Of a stretch of 64,000 bases of DNA, positions 22,325 through 29,563 are shown one piece after another. The position numbers were made by a program, and so were the translations under genes. The stretch is from a virus. Within the stretch, counting starts at the first letter, position 1. Each line of letters opens with the position of its first letter. The notes beneath the pieces were generated by a model, which saw only the letters and a program-made list of their open reading frames with translations, was not told the DNA's origin and ran no database searches. The stretch spans positions 16,456-80,455 of IMG/VR virus record IMGVR_UViG_3300021364_001752; one strand, written 5' to 3'.

Positions 22325-23349
22325 TGCCACAATGCAAAGCTCTAACAAACCAACTTCATATTAATGTAGACGGGGAATATAAGCCCTGTTGTGCCTATAG
22401 TGGTGATACAGGTTACAAGGTAGCTAACACCGATCATAAAGATTTTTTGTCCAGCCCGTTGATGCAAACCATTAAGCAAGAAATGGAACAAGGATGGCAT
22501 GACGGGTGTCTTGGGTGCAAACACGCAGAAGAAAGTGGACAAATGAGTGCTCGCAATGCATTTAATATGTGGTGCAAACAGCAACCTGGTGTGTTAGAAT
22601 ATCTTGATATAAGTTTAAGCAATCAATGCAATCTAGCCTGTAGAATGTGCAATGAGATAAGCAGTAGTCGTTGGGAAAAATTATTAGACTGTAAAACTGC
22701 TCCTAAAAATAATTTAGATAGCATAATAAAAGACCTAGATTTAAATCTATTAAATCACATAAAGTATCAAGGCGGCGAGCCTTTTATAACTCCTGAAATA
22801 ATAGATGTGTTAAAATTAGTTGCTTCGCAAAAAACTTTCTTTACATTCAGCACCAACTTGACGCTGTATCCTAAAAAGTATGAAAGCCTACTAATGCAAG
22901 CCAAAGGAATATATGCAAACTTTAGTTTGGACGGATACAAGCATGTAAACAATTATATAAGAAGTTGTGCTTGGGATACTATAGATTCTAATCTAGATCG
23001 TTGGCTTAAATTTTTTAAAAAATACAATATCAAAGGTATGCAAAATGTTAGCACAGTGGTTCAAGCTCTAAATTTTCACGACCTTCAAAATATAAAAAAT
23101 TATGTAAACGGAAAAAATATAATTTGGATAGCACAAGAAATAGTAGATCCTGATTATATGAGTATAAATGCTTTACCTGAATCTTATATAGAGCAAGTTA
23201 TAGACGATGTAAATTCAAAATTTTTACACTCATACAAATTTGATCAACAACTTTTTAAAGATTTTAAACAAAACATTTTGGCACAAGATAAGTTGTTAGG
23301 CACAACATTGCAAACAGTAAATCCGTTGCTGTATTCTTATTTAGAATAA
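22324..23349 (+). CDS. Radical SAM protein with N-terminal SPASM/twitch-like cysteines (locus 1)
   Basis: The product is 341 aa. The radical SAM cluster motif CxxxCxxC is Cys102, Cys106, Cys109 (SNQCNLACRMCNE), followed by the GGEP SAM-binding motif (KYQGGEPFITPEI). In front lies a second cysteine set: Cys4, Cys22-Cys23, then Cys62 and Cys65, which probably binds an auxiliary iron-sulphur cluster. This order (auxiliary module first) and the exact C-x17-CC spacing are shared with four proteins at 55-61 kb. The substrate is unknown. It overlaps the bilin reductase gene by one base, so it belongs to the heme oxygenase operon. Confidence 0.9.
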   Translation: MPQCKALTNQLHINVDGEYKPCCAYSGDTGYKVANTDHKDFLSSPLMQTIKQEMEQGWHDGCLGCKHAEESGQMSARNAFNMWCKQQPGVLEYLDISLSNQCNLACRMCNEISSSRWEKLLDCKTAPKNNLDSIIKDLDLNLLNHIKYQGGEPFITPEIIDVLKLVASQKTFFTFSTNLTLYPKKYESLLMQAKGIYANFSLDGYKHVNNYIRSCAWDTIDSNLDRWLKFFKKYNIKGMQNVSTVVQALNFHDLQNIKNYVNGKNIIWIAQEIVDPDYMSINALPESYIEQVIDDVNSKFLHSYKFDQQLFKDFKQNILAQDKLLGTTLQTVNPLLYSYLE

Positions 23350-23352
23350 ATA
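23345..23352 (+). promoter_or_regulatory. Late promoter motif AATAAATA, 4 bases before a start codon
   Basis: AATAAATA is followed by CTGT and the ATG at 23357, with no ribosome-binding site. The arrangement is identical to 3173. Confidence 0.45.
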
Positions 23353-23356
23353 CTGT

Positions 23357-24139
23357 ATGCGTTATAAAGAAGTTATACCAGAACAAGATAGAATCGTGTC
23401 TGTCGGCGGCGACAAATTGCTATATCATTCAACCAGCTATGCGCATGCCGCTGCCATACTAAGCGATGATGGATTCAAGCCCGGAGTATCAGATGGCGGG
23501 CAACCTGTAAAAAAGGACAGTTTTATCAGTTTTAGTAGAACACCCGGAAACACATATGCAGGGTCATCTATGACTGTTACATTTGAAATTGATGAAGAAA
23601 AATTACAAAGACATTTGAATAGCCAGGCAAGAAAATTTGACATGGAGCCGCATAGATTTGCAAGATTTTATCACGGAGAGCGTGAAACAAGATTGAACCT
23701 AGGCGGTGCTGACAAAATTACAAACTTAAAAAAATTTGTAAGAGCAATTCATGTATGGCCTGTCAAAGATATACAAGATGTAGCATCATGGGAAATTGAA
23801 GCAGACAAAATGCCTGCTATGGTAGGAGGTTTAGACAGTGATCCTAATCGTGTTGATCCAGCTGATCCTAATGCTAGAACACCCAAAGGCGAAGCACAAT
23901 ATAGAAAAATAGTTACAGGCCATGCAAAAACAGAAGCAGAACCGTTGGATGTGATGCTTAAACTTGCAAAACAAAAAGGCATACGCACTCATATCTATTT
24001 AGACAGAACAGACTTTTTGTCTAAGCGCATAGACCGTAGTGCAAGGGTAACAAATAGGCCTGCAATTTTTCCAATTGTTAAGGCATTACTACAGCGCAAA
24101 TTTGTAAAAGCAGCAAGGTTAATAGGCGGAGATAAATAG
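23357..24139 (+). CDS. Putative packaged ADP-ribosyltransferase-like protein
   Basis: The product is 260 aa. It begins MRYKEVIPE-Q, where I-P-E is a T4 gp21-type prohead protease site. After it, LLYHSTSYAHAAAILSDDGF resembles the L(Y/W)HGT..... IL..G opening of PARP/KptA-type ADP-ribosyltransferases (His24). ISFSRTPGNTY follows as the second core segment, and GERETRLN could supply the catalytic Glu. In T4 the packaged and injected protein Alt is an ADP-ribosyltransferase, so the combination is meaningful. The C-terminal 100 residues are basic and not recognised. The catalytic assignment is tentative. Confidence 0.6.
   Translation: MRYKEVIPEQDRIVSVGGDKLLYHSTSYAHAAAILSDDGFKPGVSDGGQPVKKDSFISFSRTPGNTYAGSSMTVTFEIDEEKLQRHLNSQARKFDMEPHRFARFYHGERETRLNLGGADKITNLKKFVRAIHVWPVKDIQDVASWEIEADKMPAMVGGLDSDPNRVDPADPNARTPKGEAQYRKIVTGHAKTEAEPLDVMLKLAKQKGIRTHIYLDRTDFLSKRIDRSARVTNRPAIFPIVKALLQRKFVKAARLIGGDK
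24131..24138 (+). promoter_or_regulatory. Late promoter motif GATAAATA, 4 bases before a start codon
   Basis: GATAAATA overlaps the preceding stop and is followed by GTAT and the ATG at 24143. A weak GGAG lies 11 bases upstream of the ATG. Confidence 0.45.
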
Positions 24140-24142
24140 TAT

Positions 24143-25240
24143 ATGCGTTACAATGATTTTAAATTAGTTGAATATGTAGATCCAGAAGAAGCCAAGCGTG
24201 AAATCTTGACAAAAGTTCAACAACTAGATGTAAATACAGAAGAAAACCAAGCTCTGCTTGACAGAGTTTACAGCATTGTGCATCAGACAGGTGTTACTGA
24301 TAGACTTATGCCCAGCCTAGAAGGTGCTCTTAAAGACGAGTATAACGATGCTGCAATCAAAATGATAGCAGAAAAAATTGTAATAGCAAATAGTTTAAAT
24401 TTAGCGCAAAAGAAAAAATTCTTACAAAACTTAGAAAATAACAAGTGTGTAAATCACAAGTTATTTCTTCAAAATGGCCATTTCAATTTAGACGAATTGT
24501 TCTACAACGACCCTATTAACAAACAGATGTTTTTAGAATTTATAAACTTTGGTGCTGGCCAAAAACGTGCAGGTAAAGGTGAACATGCATTTGCTATTCT
24601 AAGTCAGAATATTACACAAAAAGGCTTAGGCGATCTTGATGTTGATGGTGCACCAGTTGAGTTAAAAGTTGCAACTACAAAAGGTAGCGGTAGACTAGGC
24701 GAAGGCGGAGTTAACCCAGAAAAAGCAAGACAAATAATTGCACAATTTGAAGAACTAACGGATGCACTAAATGGATACTCCAAAGGTGGACACCAAGGTG
24801 ATAGTGAATTTATTAAAAGTCGCGGCACTCCAGACAAACCACAAAAAAGTGTAAACCTAGTAGACTTTACTCGTATATGTAATGCATTGAGATTAGACGA
24901 GCAGCGCAGACAAGCCATAGGCAAAGCAGTATTCAATGATAGGTTTGGAAAGTTTGGCGATACTATTACAGCAGTATTCCAAAAACCTGGTGCAGCACCA
25001 ACAGCAGTGCTTGATGCTTATATTGAAGCAAACTTTGAATTCTACAAAGCAAGTGAAGGTGGCGGCGCATGGCAAACATTAACTAGTATTGCATTAGGAT
25101 CAAACAGTGGTGTGACAGCTGATACTGGCAAAGCATTAGCTCAACTTTTTGCAGATGGCGCTCTTGCTAGCAGTATTCCTGCTGTAATTCCTACACAAGA
25201 TCCTGAAGTTTTCTATCAAGTTAACCCAGCCGTAAAGTAA
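24143..25240 (+). CDS. Putative packaged PD-(D/E)XK nuclease
   Basis: The product is 365 aa. It begins MRYNDFKLVE-Y, where L-V-E is a prohead protease-type site. The middle holds GKGEHAFAIL (Glu147) and GLGDLDVDGAPVELKVATTK, which gives Asp164, Glu173 and Lys175 in the order D-x8-E-x-K. This is the core of restriction-endonuclease-like nucleases. A G/S-rich loop and a long helical C-terminal region follow. If packaged and injected it could attack host DNA at the start of infection. The nuclease motif is clear to me; packaging is inferred from the N-terminus. Confidence 0.7.
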   Translation: MRYNDFKLVEYVDPEEAKREILTKVQQLDVNTEENQALLDRVYSIVHQTGVTDRLMPSLEGALKDEYNDAAIKMIAEKIVIANSLNLAQKKKFLQNLENNKCVNHKLFLQNGHFNLDELFYNDPINKQMFLEFINFGAGQKRAGKGEHAFAILSQNITQKGLGDLDVDGAPVELKVATTKGSGRLGEGGVNPEKARQIIAQFEELTDALNGYSKGGHQGDSEFIKSRGTPDKPQKSVNLVDFTRICNALRLDEQRRQAIGKAVFNDRFGKFGDTITAVFQKPGAAPTAVLDAYIEANFEFYKASEGGGAWQTLTSIALGSNSGVTADTGKALAQLFADGALASSIPAVIPTQDPEVFYQVNPAVK

Positions 25241-25262
25241 GCAGTTATAAAAGAACTGTTTC

Positions 25263-25270
25263 GATAAATA
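25263..25270 (+). promoter_or_regulatory. Late promoter motif GATAAATA before the curli module
   Basis: GATAAATA is followed 17 bases later by the ATG of csgF, with a TGGAGGG ribosome-binding site between them. Confidence 0.55.
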
Positions 25271-25287
25271 TACATGGAGGGCCATGT

Positions 25288-25770
25288 ATGAAAAGAATAG
25301 CGAACATCGCCATGTTGCTGCCTATGTTTGTGTCACTGTCAGTGTCACATGCAGGAGCAGATCTAGTTCATCAGTTTAAAAATCCCAGTTTTAGTGGTAT
25401 TGGGTATAGCACCCATGTTTTGAGTTTAGAACAATTACAATTTAACAGAACAGAGGACATTGCAAAGGCAGCTGAAGCAGAAGAGCGTAGGCTAGAGCGC
25501 GAGCTAGAAAATTCAACATTAAACAAATTTATTAAAAATGTAGAGTCTCGCATATATGCAACATTGAGCAAGCAAATGGTAGACGCTATGTTTGAATCAT
25601 GCACTGATGACACTGGGCTTACCTGTCCTACAAGCGGAACTACTGAAATTGAGGATAGCACCATTACTTGGAGCAAAGATACAACCACAGGAGAAATTAC
25701 AATTGTTGTTGATGGTCCTGACGGTTATACTGAAATCAGCATACCGGGATCAGGGGAGTTTGCCTTTTGA
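25288..25770 (+). CDS. csgF: CsgF-like curli assembly factor
   Basis: This 160-residue protein has a signal peptide (cleavage after SVSHA, about residue 22). The next segment, DLVHQFKNPSFSGIGYSTHV, matches the N-terminus of CsgF, the part that enters the CsgG pore and forms its second constriction. LSLEQLQFNRT follows. The C-terminal half contains a Cys pair (ESCTDDTGLTC) and a strand-rich end. CsgF normally tethers nucleator to the secretion channel at the cell surface. csgG follows with a 4-base overlap, which supports the call. Confidence 0.88.
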   Translation: MKRIANIAMLLPMFVSLSVSHAGADLVHQFKNPSFSGIGYSTHVLSLEQLQFNRTEDIAKAAEAEERRLERELENSTLNKFIKNVESRIYATLSKQMVDAMFESCTDDTGLTCPTSGTTEIEDSTITWSKDTTTGEITIVVDGPDGYTEISIPGSGEFAF

Positions 25771-26546
25771 AGTATTTAATGATACTTGGAATTTTATTTT
25801 TAACAGGTTGCACGGTGCCACAAAGCGTTCAAGAAGCAATGGATAGCGAACCTGAAGTCCAAGTAAATCCTATGCAAGCTGAGTTGAGAGCACTACCTGG
25901 ACCAGATGGCGATCCAGTGCCAATAGGTGTTTACAGTTTTTCAGACAAAACTGGACAGCGTAAGCCTGCTGACAGTGTAGCAAATCTAAGTTCAGCTGTT
26001 ACACAAGGCGCAGAAGTATGGCTTATTGATGCACTACTGGAGGCAGGCGAAGGCGAATGGTTTAATGTTGTCGAGCGTGTTAGTTTAGACAACATTATAA
26101 GAGAAAGACAACTTATACGAAGCACAAGGGAAAATTATGATGATCCAAGTCCTTTAGAGCCAATGCTCTTCGCAGGAGTGGTTTTAGAAGGCGGAATTAT
26201 AGGATATGACAGCAACCAGACCACAGGAGGGTATGGTGCAAGATATTTTGGAATAGGCGCTGCTACTGAATACAGAGTAGATACTGTGACAGTTGGCATG
26301 CGTTTAGTGAGCGTTGGCACTGGAAGAGTGTTAATGAGCGTGGCAGCAGAGAAGACTATAGCTAGCCATAGGAGTGGGGCAGATGTTTTTAAGTTCTTAG
26401 ACATGAGCACCAAGGCACTGGAAATAGAGAGCGGATACAGTGTCAATGAGCCTACCAATTATGCTGTGAGGGCAGCAATAGAGGCAGGAGTAATAGAACT
26501 AATTTATGAAGGAAATCGAAAAGGTTTTTGGACATTTAAACAATGA
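25767..26546 (+). CDS. csgG: CsgG curli secretion channel lipoprotein
   Basis: This 259-residue lipoprotein has the signal MKYLMILGILFLTGC with a lipobox (LTGC). The mature protein follows CsgG closely: PIGVYSFSDKTGQRKPADSV, SSAVTQGAEVWLIDALLEAG, WFNVVERVSLDNIIRERQLI, then the transmembrane hairpin regions around GGIIGYDSNQTTGGYGARYF and VDTVTVGMRLVSVGTGRVL. CsgG forms a nonameric outer-membrane pore that exports curlin subunits. CsgE is not seen. Phage-encoded CsgG could export the two curlin-like proteins downstream or serve as a pore. Confidence 0.95.
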   Translation: MKYLMILGILFLTGCTVPQSVQEAMDSEPEVQVNPMQAELRALPGPDGDPVPIGVYSFSDKTGQRKPADSVANLSSAVTQGAEVWLIDALLEAGEGEWFNVVERVSLDNIIRERQLIRSTRENYDDPSPLEPMLFAGVVLEGGIIGYDSNQTTGGYGARYFGIGAATEYRVDTVTVGMRLVSVGTGRVLMSVAAEKTIASHRSGADVFKFLDMSTKALEIESGYSVNEPTNYAVRAAIEAGVIELIYEGNRKGFWTFKQ

Positions 26547-26558
26547 GGGCAACGATAA

Positions 26559-27266
26559 ATGAAAAAAATAATATATGCCGCCTTATTTGGTCTTATTAGT
26601 TCGGTTGCATTAGCAAATGAAATTTATATCAGTCAAATAGGTGACACATTAGACTTAGACATTACCCAAAGCGGTGATAACAACAAAATAGGAACCAGTT
26701 TAGCCGATATGGTTATTCAAGGTGACGACATGACATTCAGTATTACACAAACTGGAGATAGCAATACGATTGATGCAACTATAAAAGGAGCCAATTATAC
26801 AGGCACATGGGATTTTACAGGAAGCAATAACGATGTTGATCTTTTATGTAGTTCAACTACCGCAGGCAATTGTGATACTGTAACCCTTAACATAGATACC
26901 ACTGGCGGATACAACAATTTCACATTTGCTATTGGCGAAACCGCTTCGGCTGACAGCAGTATTATTAACTTTACTGTGACAGGGGATAGTCAAGTATTTG
27001 ATGTTACTGTAGATGGCGAAGCAATTGATGTAACAGTTGTAATTGATGATGGCACAAGCGGTCTTACAAACACAGCGGGCAACACTAACAATTTAACAAT
27101 TGATACAAGTGGCAATGGCGGAACCAACGGTAACACAGTTGACTTGAACATTACAGGTTCGGGTGGGACATACAACGTTACACAAACAGGAACGCTAATT
27201 GATCAGACCATTGATGCAACATTCAGTGGCGATGACGCAACAGTTGATATCACACAGAGCGACTGA
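26559..27266 (+). CDS. Curlin-like repeat protein, copy 1
   Basis: The product is 235 aa with a signal peptide (cleavage after SVALA, residue 19). The mature part has curlin-type repeats: IYISQIGDTLDLDITQSGDN, FSITQTGDSNTIDATIKG, NVTQTGTLIDQTIDATFS and VDITQSD. The hallmark is x-(I/V)-x-Q-x-G-x-x-N spaced about 20-25 residues, which stacks as an amyloid beta solenoid in CsgA and CsgB. The middle repeats are degenerate and Thr/Asp-rich. It lies directly after csgG, its probable exporter. Confidence 0.85.
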   Translation: MKKIIYAALFGLISSVALANEIYISQIGDTLDLDITQSGDNNKIGTSLADMVIQGDDMTFSITQTGDSNTIDATIKGANYTGTWDFTGSNNDVDLLCSSTTAGNCDTVTLNIDTTGGYNNFTFAIGETASADSSIINFTVTGDSQVFDVTVDGEAIDVTVVIDDGTSGLTNTAGNTNNLTIDTSGNGGTNGNTVDLNITGSGGTYNVTQTGTLIDQTIDATFSGDDATVDITQSD

Positions 27267-28357
27267 TGTGGAGATTGTTATTTGTGCTGCTGTTTTTTGC
27301 CAGCAGTGCTATAGCTCAAATAGGCGAAATCGCTGACATAGAAGGCAGCGGCATTGTTAAGCGTGACAGTGAAAAGATAAAAGGTGAACTGGGCATTGGT
27401 GTTCAAATGGCCGACAAAATTATTACGGCCAAAGGACGTATGCAATTACACTTCTCTGACGAAACTCGTGTAGACGTAACTGAGCATAGTGCAATGGTGA
27501 TCGATGAGTTTATATATGATCCTGCACAAGGCACAGGTGCATTAAAAATGCGAGCTACATTGGGTGCAGTAAGATATGCCAGCGGACAGATAGCCAAAAC
27601 CAGCAGACAAAGAGTTAGTATCAGAACACCTAGTGCAACTATCGGTGTTCGCGGCACAGACTTTATAATGATTGTTGATGAAATAGGCGGCAGCATGGTT
27701 ACCCTCTTACCTAGCTGTGATGACAGAGGCTTTTGTATGGTTGGTGAAATTACTGTAGAGAGCGATGCAGGTATTGTAATAATGAATCAAGCCTATCAAA
27801 CAACAATAGTTAAACACAGTGCTGCTCCTCCTGCGCCACCTAAGATATTAGACTTACCAGACGATCTTTTACGTGCAATGTTGATAGTAAGAAAGACTTC
27901 TCCTTACGATGAAATTAATGAAGAGGCTGTAGCTGCAACAGATATTTTAAAATTTGATTTTCTAGCATTTGATGGTTTAGATGAGGATTTACTTAATGCA
28001 GATGAGCTATGGGTAACTGATTTAGACAATGAATCTTATTTAAACCAAATGTTTGTAGATCAGTTAACCCAGGCACTGAAAGAATTGTTCGCATTACTTA
28101 CAAGTCTATTGGATTTACAAGCAGAAGAATTTATGCGTATACAAGTATTTGGATACGATCCCGAAACTGGTATAACCTTAGAAGACCAGCCACCAAATTA
28201 TGTATTCACACGAACAGAAAATACACACCATGTGAGATTAACATTGAATGAAAATTATGGTTATAATATTGATTTAATTCAAAACGATTTTTCAATATTT
28301 GATTACAGTATAGGAGTAGGAGCAAATGACATTTACATCAATCAGCAAGAAAATTAA
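27266..28357 (+). CDS. Secreted FecR-domain protein
   Basis: The product is 363 aa with a signal peptide (cleavage after SSAIA, residue 17). A FecR domain follows: GEIADIEGSGIVKRDSEKIK, VQMADKIITAKGRMQLHFSD, RVDVTEHSAMVIDEFIYDP, then SIRTPSATIGVRGTDFIM. The last block is the signature of FecR proteins in outer-membrane/secreted contexts. The C-terminal half is acidic and ends in a strand-rich segment. It lies between two curlin-like genes and overlaps both, so it may act on fibre assembly or anchoring; that is inferred. Confidence 0.87.
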   Translation: MWRLLFVLLFFASSAIAQIGEIADIEGSGIVKRDSEKIKGELGIGVQMADKIITAKGRMQLHFSDETRVDVTEHSAMVIDEFIYDPAQGTGALKMRATLGAVRYASGQIAKTSRQRVSIRTPSATIGVRGTDFIMIVDEIGGSMVTLLPSCDDRGFCMVGEITVESDAGIVIMNQAYQTTIVKHSAAPPAPPKILDLPDDLLRAMLIVRKTSPYDEINEEAVAATDILKFDFLAFDGLDEDLLNADELWVTDLDNESYLNQMFVDQLTQALKELFALLTSLLDLQAEEFMRIQVFGYDPETGITLEDQPPNYVFTRTENTHHVRLTLNENYGYNIDLIQNDFSIFDYSIGVGANDIYINQQEN

Positions 28358-29018
28358 ATTGCTGGTATTATTTGCAGCATTTCCTGCCCATGCTAACGAA
28401 ATTTATATTACGCAAACCGGTGATAGCCTTGCCTTGCGTGTTGAGCAGCGAAGTGCAGACAATTATGTCAATCTAAGCAGCACTGGTAATACAAACGACA
28501 TAAGCATTACACAAGGCATGCATTACGATGGCTCTACATATTGGGTAGACACAGACGAGACTGGTGGACACGAAGCATACTGGACCATTACTGGTGCAAA
28601 CAATACCGTGTGGAGTAGTCAAACAGATGTCAACAGAGGTGGTGGTGGAGGATCTCCGCACCATTTGGCAAACATAGTAAATGGAGATTACAATACAATT
28701 GCACATACACAAATGGGAAAAGCAGGACACGATGGCTTTGTAGAAATACAAGGTGACAACAATGATGTTACACTTTATCAGAGAGGTAATGGTGGTGCAA
28801 AGTGGGCAGATGTTGTGCTCAACGGTGATGGACATAGTGTAGACGTTAACCAAAGAGGAAGCCAAAGTGCTAATGCTACTGTAGATTTAACCAATAGTGG
28901 CGGTGCATATGATTTTATACTCACACAGAATGTTACTACTAGTGCTGATACATATAGTATAACTGGCATTTGCACAAACAGTGCAGGTTGCGCATTGTCT
29001 GTTGATCGCAACAACTAA
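28326..29018 (+). CDS. Curlin-like repeat protein, copy 2
   Basis: The product is 230 aa with a signal peptide (cleavage near FPAHA, about residue 23). It opens EIYITQTGDSLALRVEQ, parallel to copy 1, and repeats NDISITQGM, NTIAHTQMG, NNDVTLYQRGNG, HSVDVNQRGSQSA and FILTQNV. The spacing and Q-x-G-x-x-N pattern are curlin-like but more diverged. It overlaps the FecR-domain gene by 32 bases. Two different curlins with CsgF and CsgG would be enough for a nucleator/major subunit pair. Confidence 0.82.
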   Translation: MTFTSISKKIKLLVLFAAFPAHANEIYITQTGDSLALRVEQRSADNYVNLSSTGNTNDISITQGMHYDGSTYWVDTDETGGHEAYWTITGANNTVWSSQTDVNRGGGGGSPHHLANIVNGDYNTIAHTQMGKAGHDGFVEIQGDNNDVTLYQRGNGGAKWADVVLNGDGHSVDVNQRGSQSANATVDLTNSGGAYDFILTQNVTTSADTYSITGICTNSAGCALSVDRNN

Positions 29019-29021
29019 ATA
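29015..29021 (+). promoter_or_regulatory. Late promoter motif CTAAATA
   Basis: CTAAATA overlaps the curlin stop and lies 16 bp before the start at 29038. A GTGAGGG ribosome-binding site is between them. Confidence 0.45.
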
Positions 29022-29037
29022 TATGTGAGGGCATACA

Positions 29038-29178
29038 ATGGGCGAAAGTATCATAGCATTCTTTGTAGCAGGATTTTTCACCGCATTTGGCTGGTGGGCT
29101 GCCGGCAAGGTTACCACACAGATTGACTCTCACATAGAGGAGCAGCACAATGGATCTAATTTGGGCACTGGCGATTAG
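29038..29178 (+). CDS. Small membrane protein
   Basis: This 46-residue ORF, MGESIIAFFVAGFFTAFGWW and onward, has one N-terminal membrane helix and a short acidic tail. A GTGAGGG ribosome-binding site precedes it. It overlaps the next gene by 29 bases in a different frame. Its function is unknown. Confidence 0.55.
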   Translation: MGESIIAFFVAGFFTAFGWWAAGKVTTQIDSHIEEQHNGSNLGTGD

Positions 29179-29497
29179 CACACATCTAGGAATGGAAGGC
29201 GATTACAACAGCATTCATCCACACGTAAGGATAGAAGATGGAGGAGCAATAGCAGGAGCCTATTACAACAGCATGGACCGCATAAGTTTATATGCGGGGC
29301 ACAGATTAGAATCGGGTAACGCAGGCTTAGAGTTTGCGTTGGTCACAGGATACGATGAATGGATGCCCGTAGCACCATACATTAGAGGCACATATGACTT
29401 AGGCAATGTTAGAGCGTTTGCATCACCAACAGGGGAAGTATGGAACGGCGAAACCAATATAGGCGTGGTTTTTGGAATTGAATACACGTTTAAATAG
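29150..29497 (+). CDS. Small secreted/outer-membrane barrel-like protein
   Basis: The product is 115 aa. The first 10 residues (MDLIWALAIS) are a minimal hydrophobic start, too short for a good signal peptide. The rest consists of amphipathic strands such as GAIAGAYYNSMDRISLYAG and TNIGVVFGIEYTFK; the terminal aromatic pattern is that of an outer-membrane barrel. The lipid A modifying PagP/PagL-like families have this size, but no active-site motif is clear. Confidence 0.6.
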   Translation: MDLIWALAISTHLGMEGDYNSIHPHVRIEDGGAIAGAYYNSMDRISLYAGHRLESGNAGLEFALVTGYDEWMPVAPYIRGTYDLGNVRAFASPTGEVWNGETNIGVVFGIEYTFK

Positions 29498-29563
29498 TAT
29501 GTGGACCGCGGCGTGAGGGCGCAACCGGCATAACAAGAAGTCTTCAATCAAGGAGAACATTAA

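Noticed and set aside
28473-29181. Several overlapping minus-strand frames in the second curlin-like gene
   Set aside because: They overlap each other in different frames, have no start signals and mirror the repeats of the curlin gene.
29498-29563. Very short frame after CTAAATA-like motif at 29494
   Set aside because: The frame ATGTGGACCGCGGCGTGA encodes only five residues and stops, so it is treated as leader of the 29564 gene.
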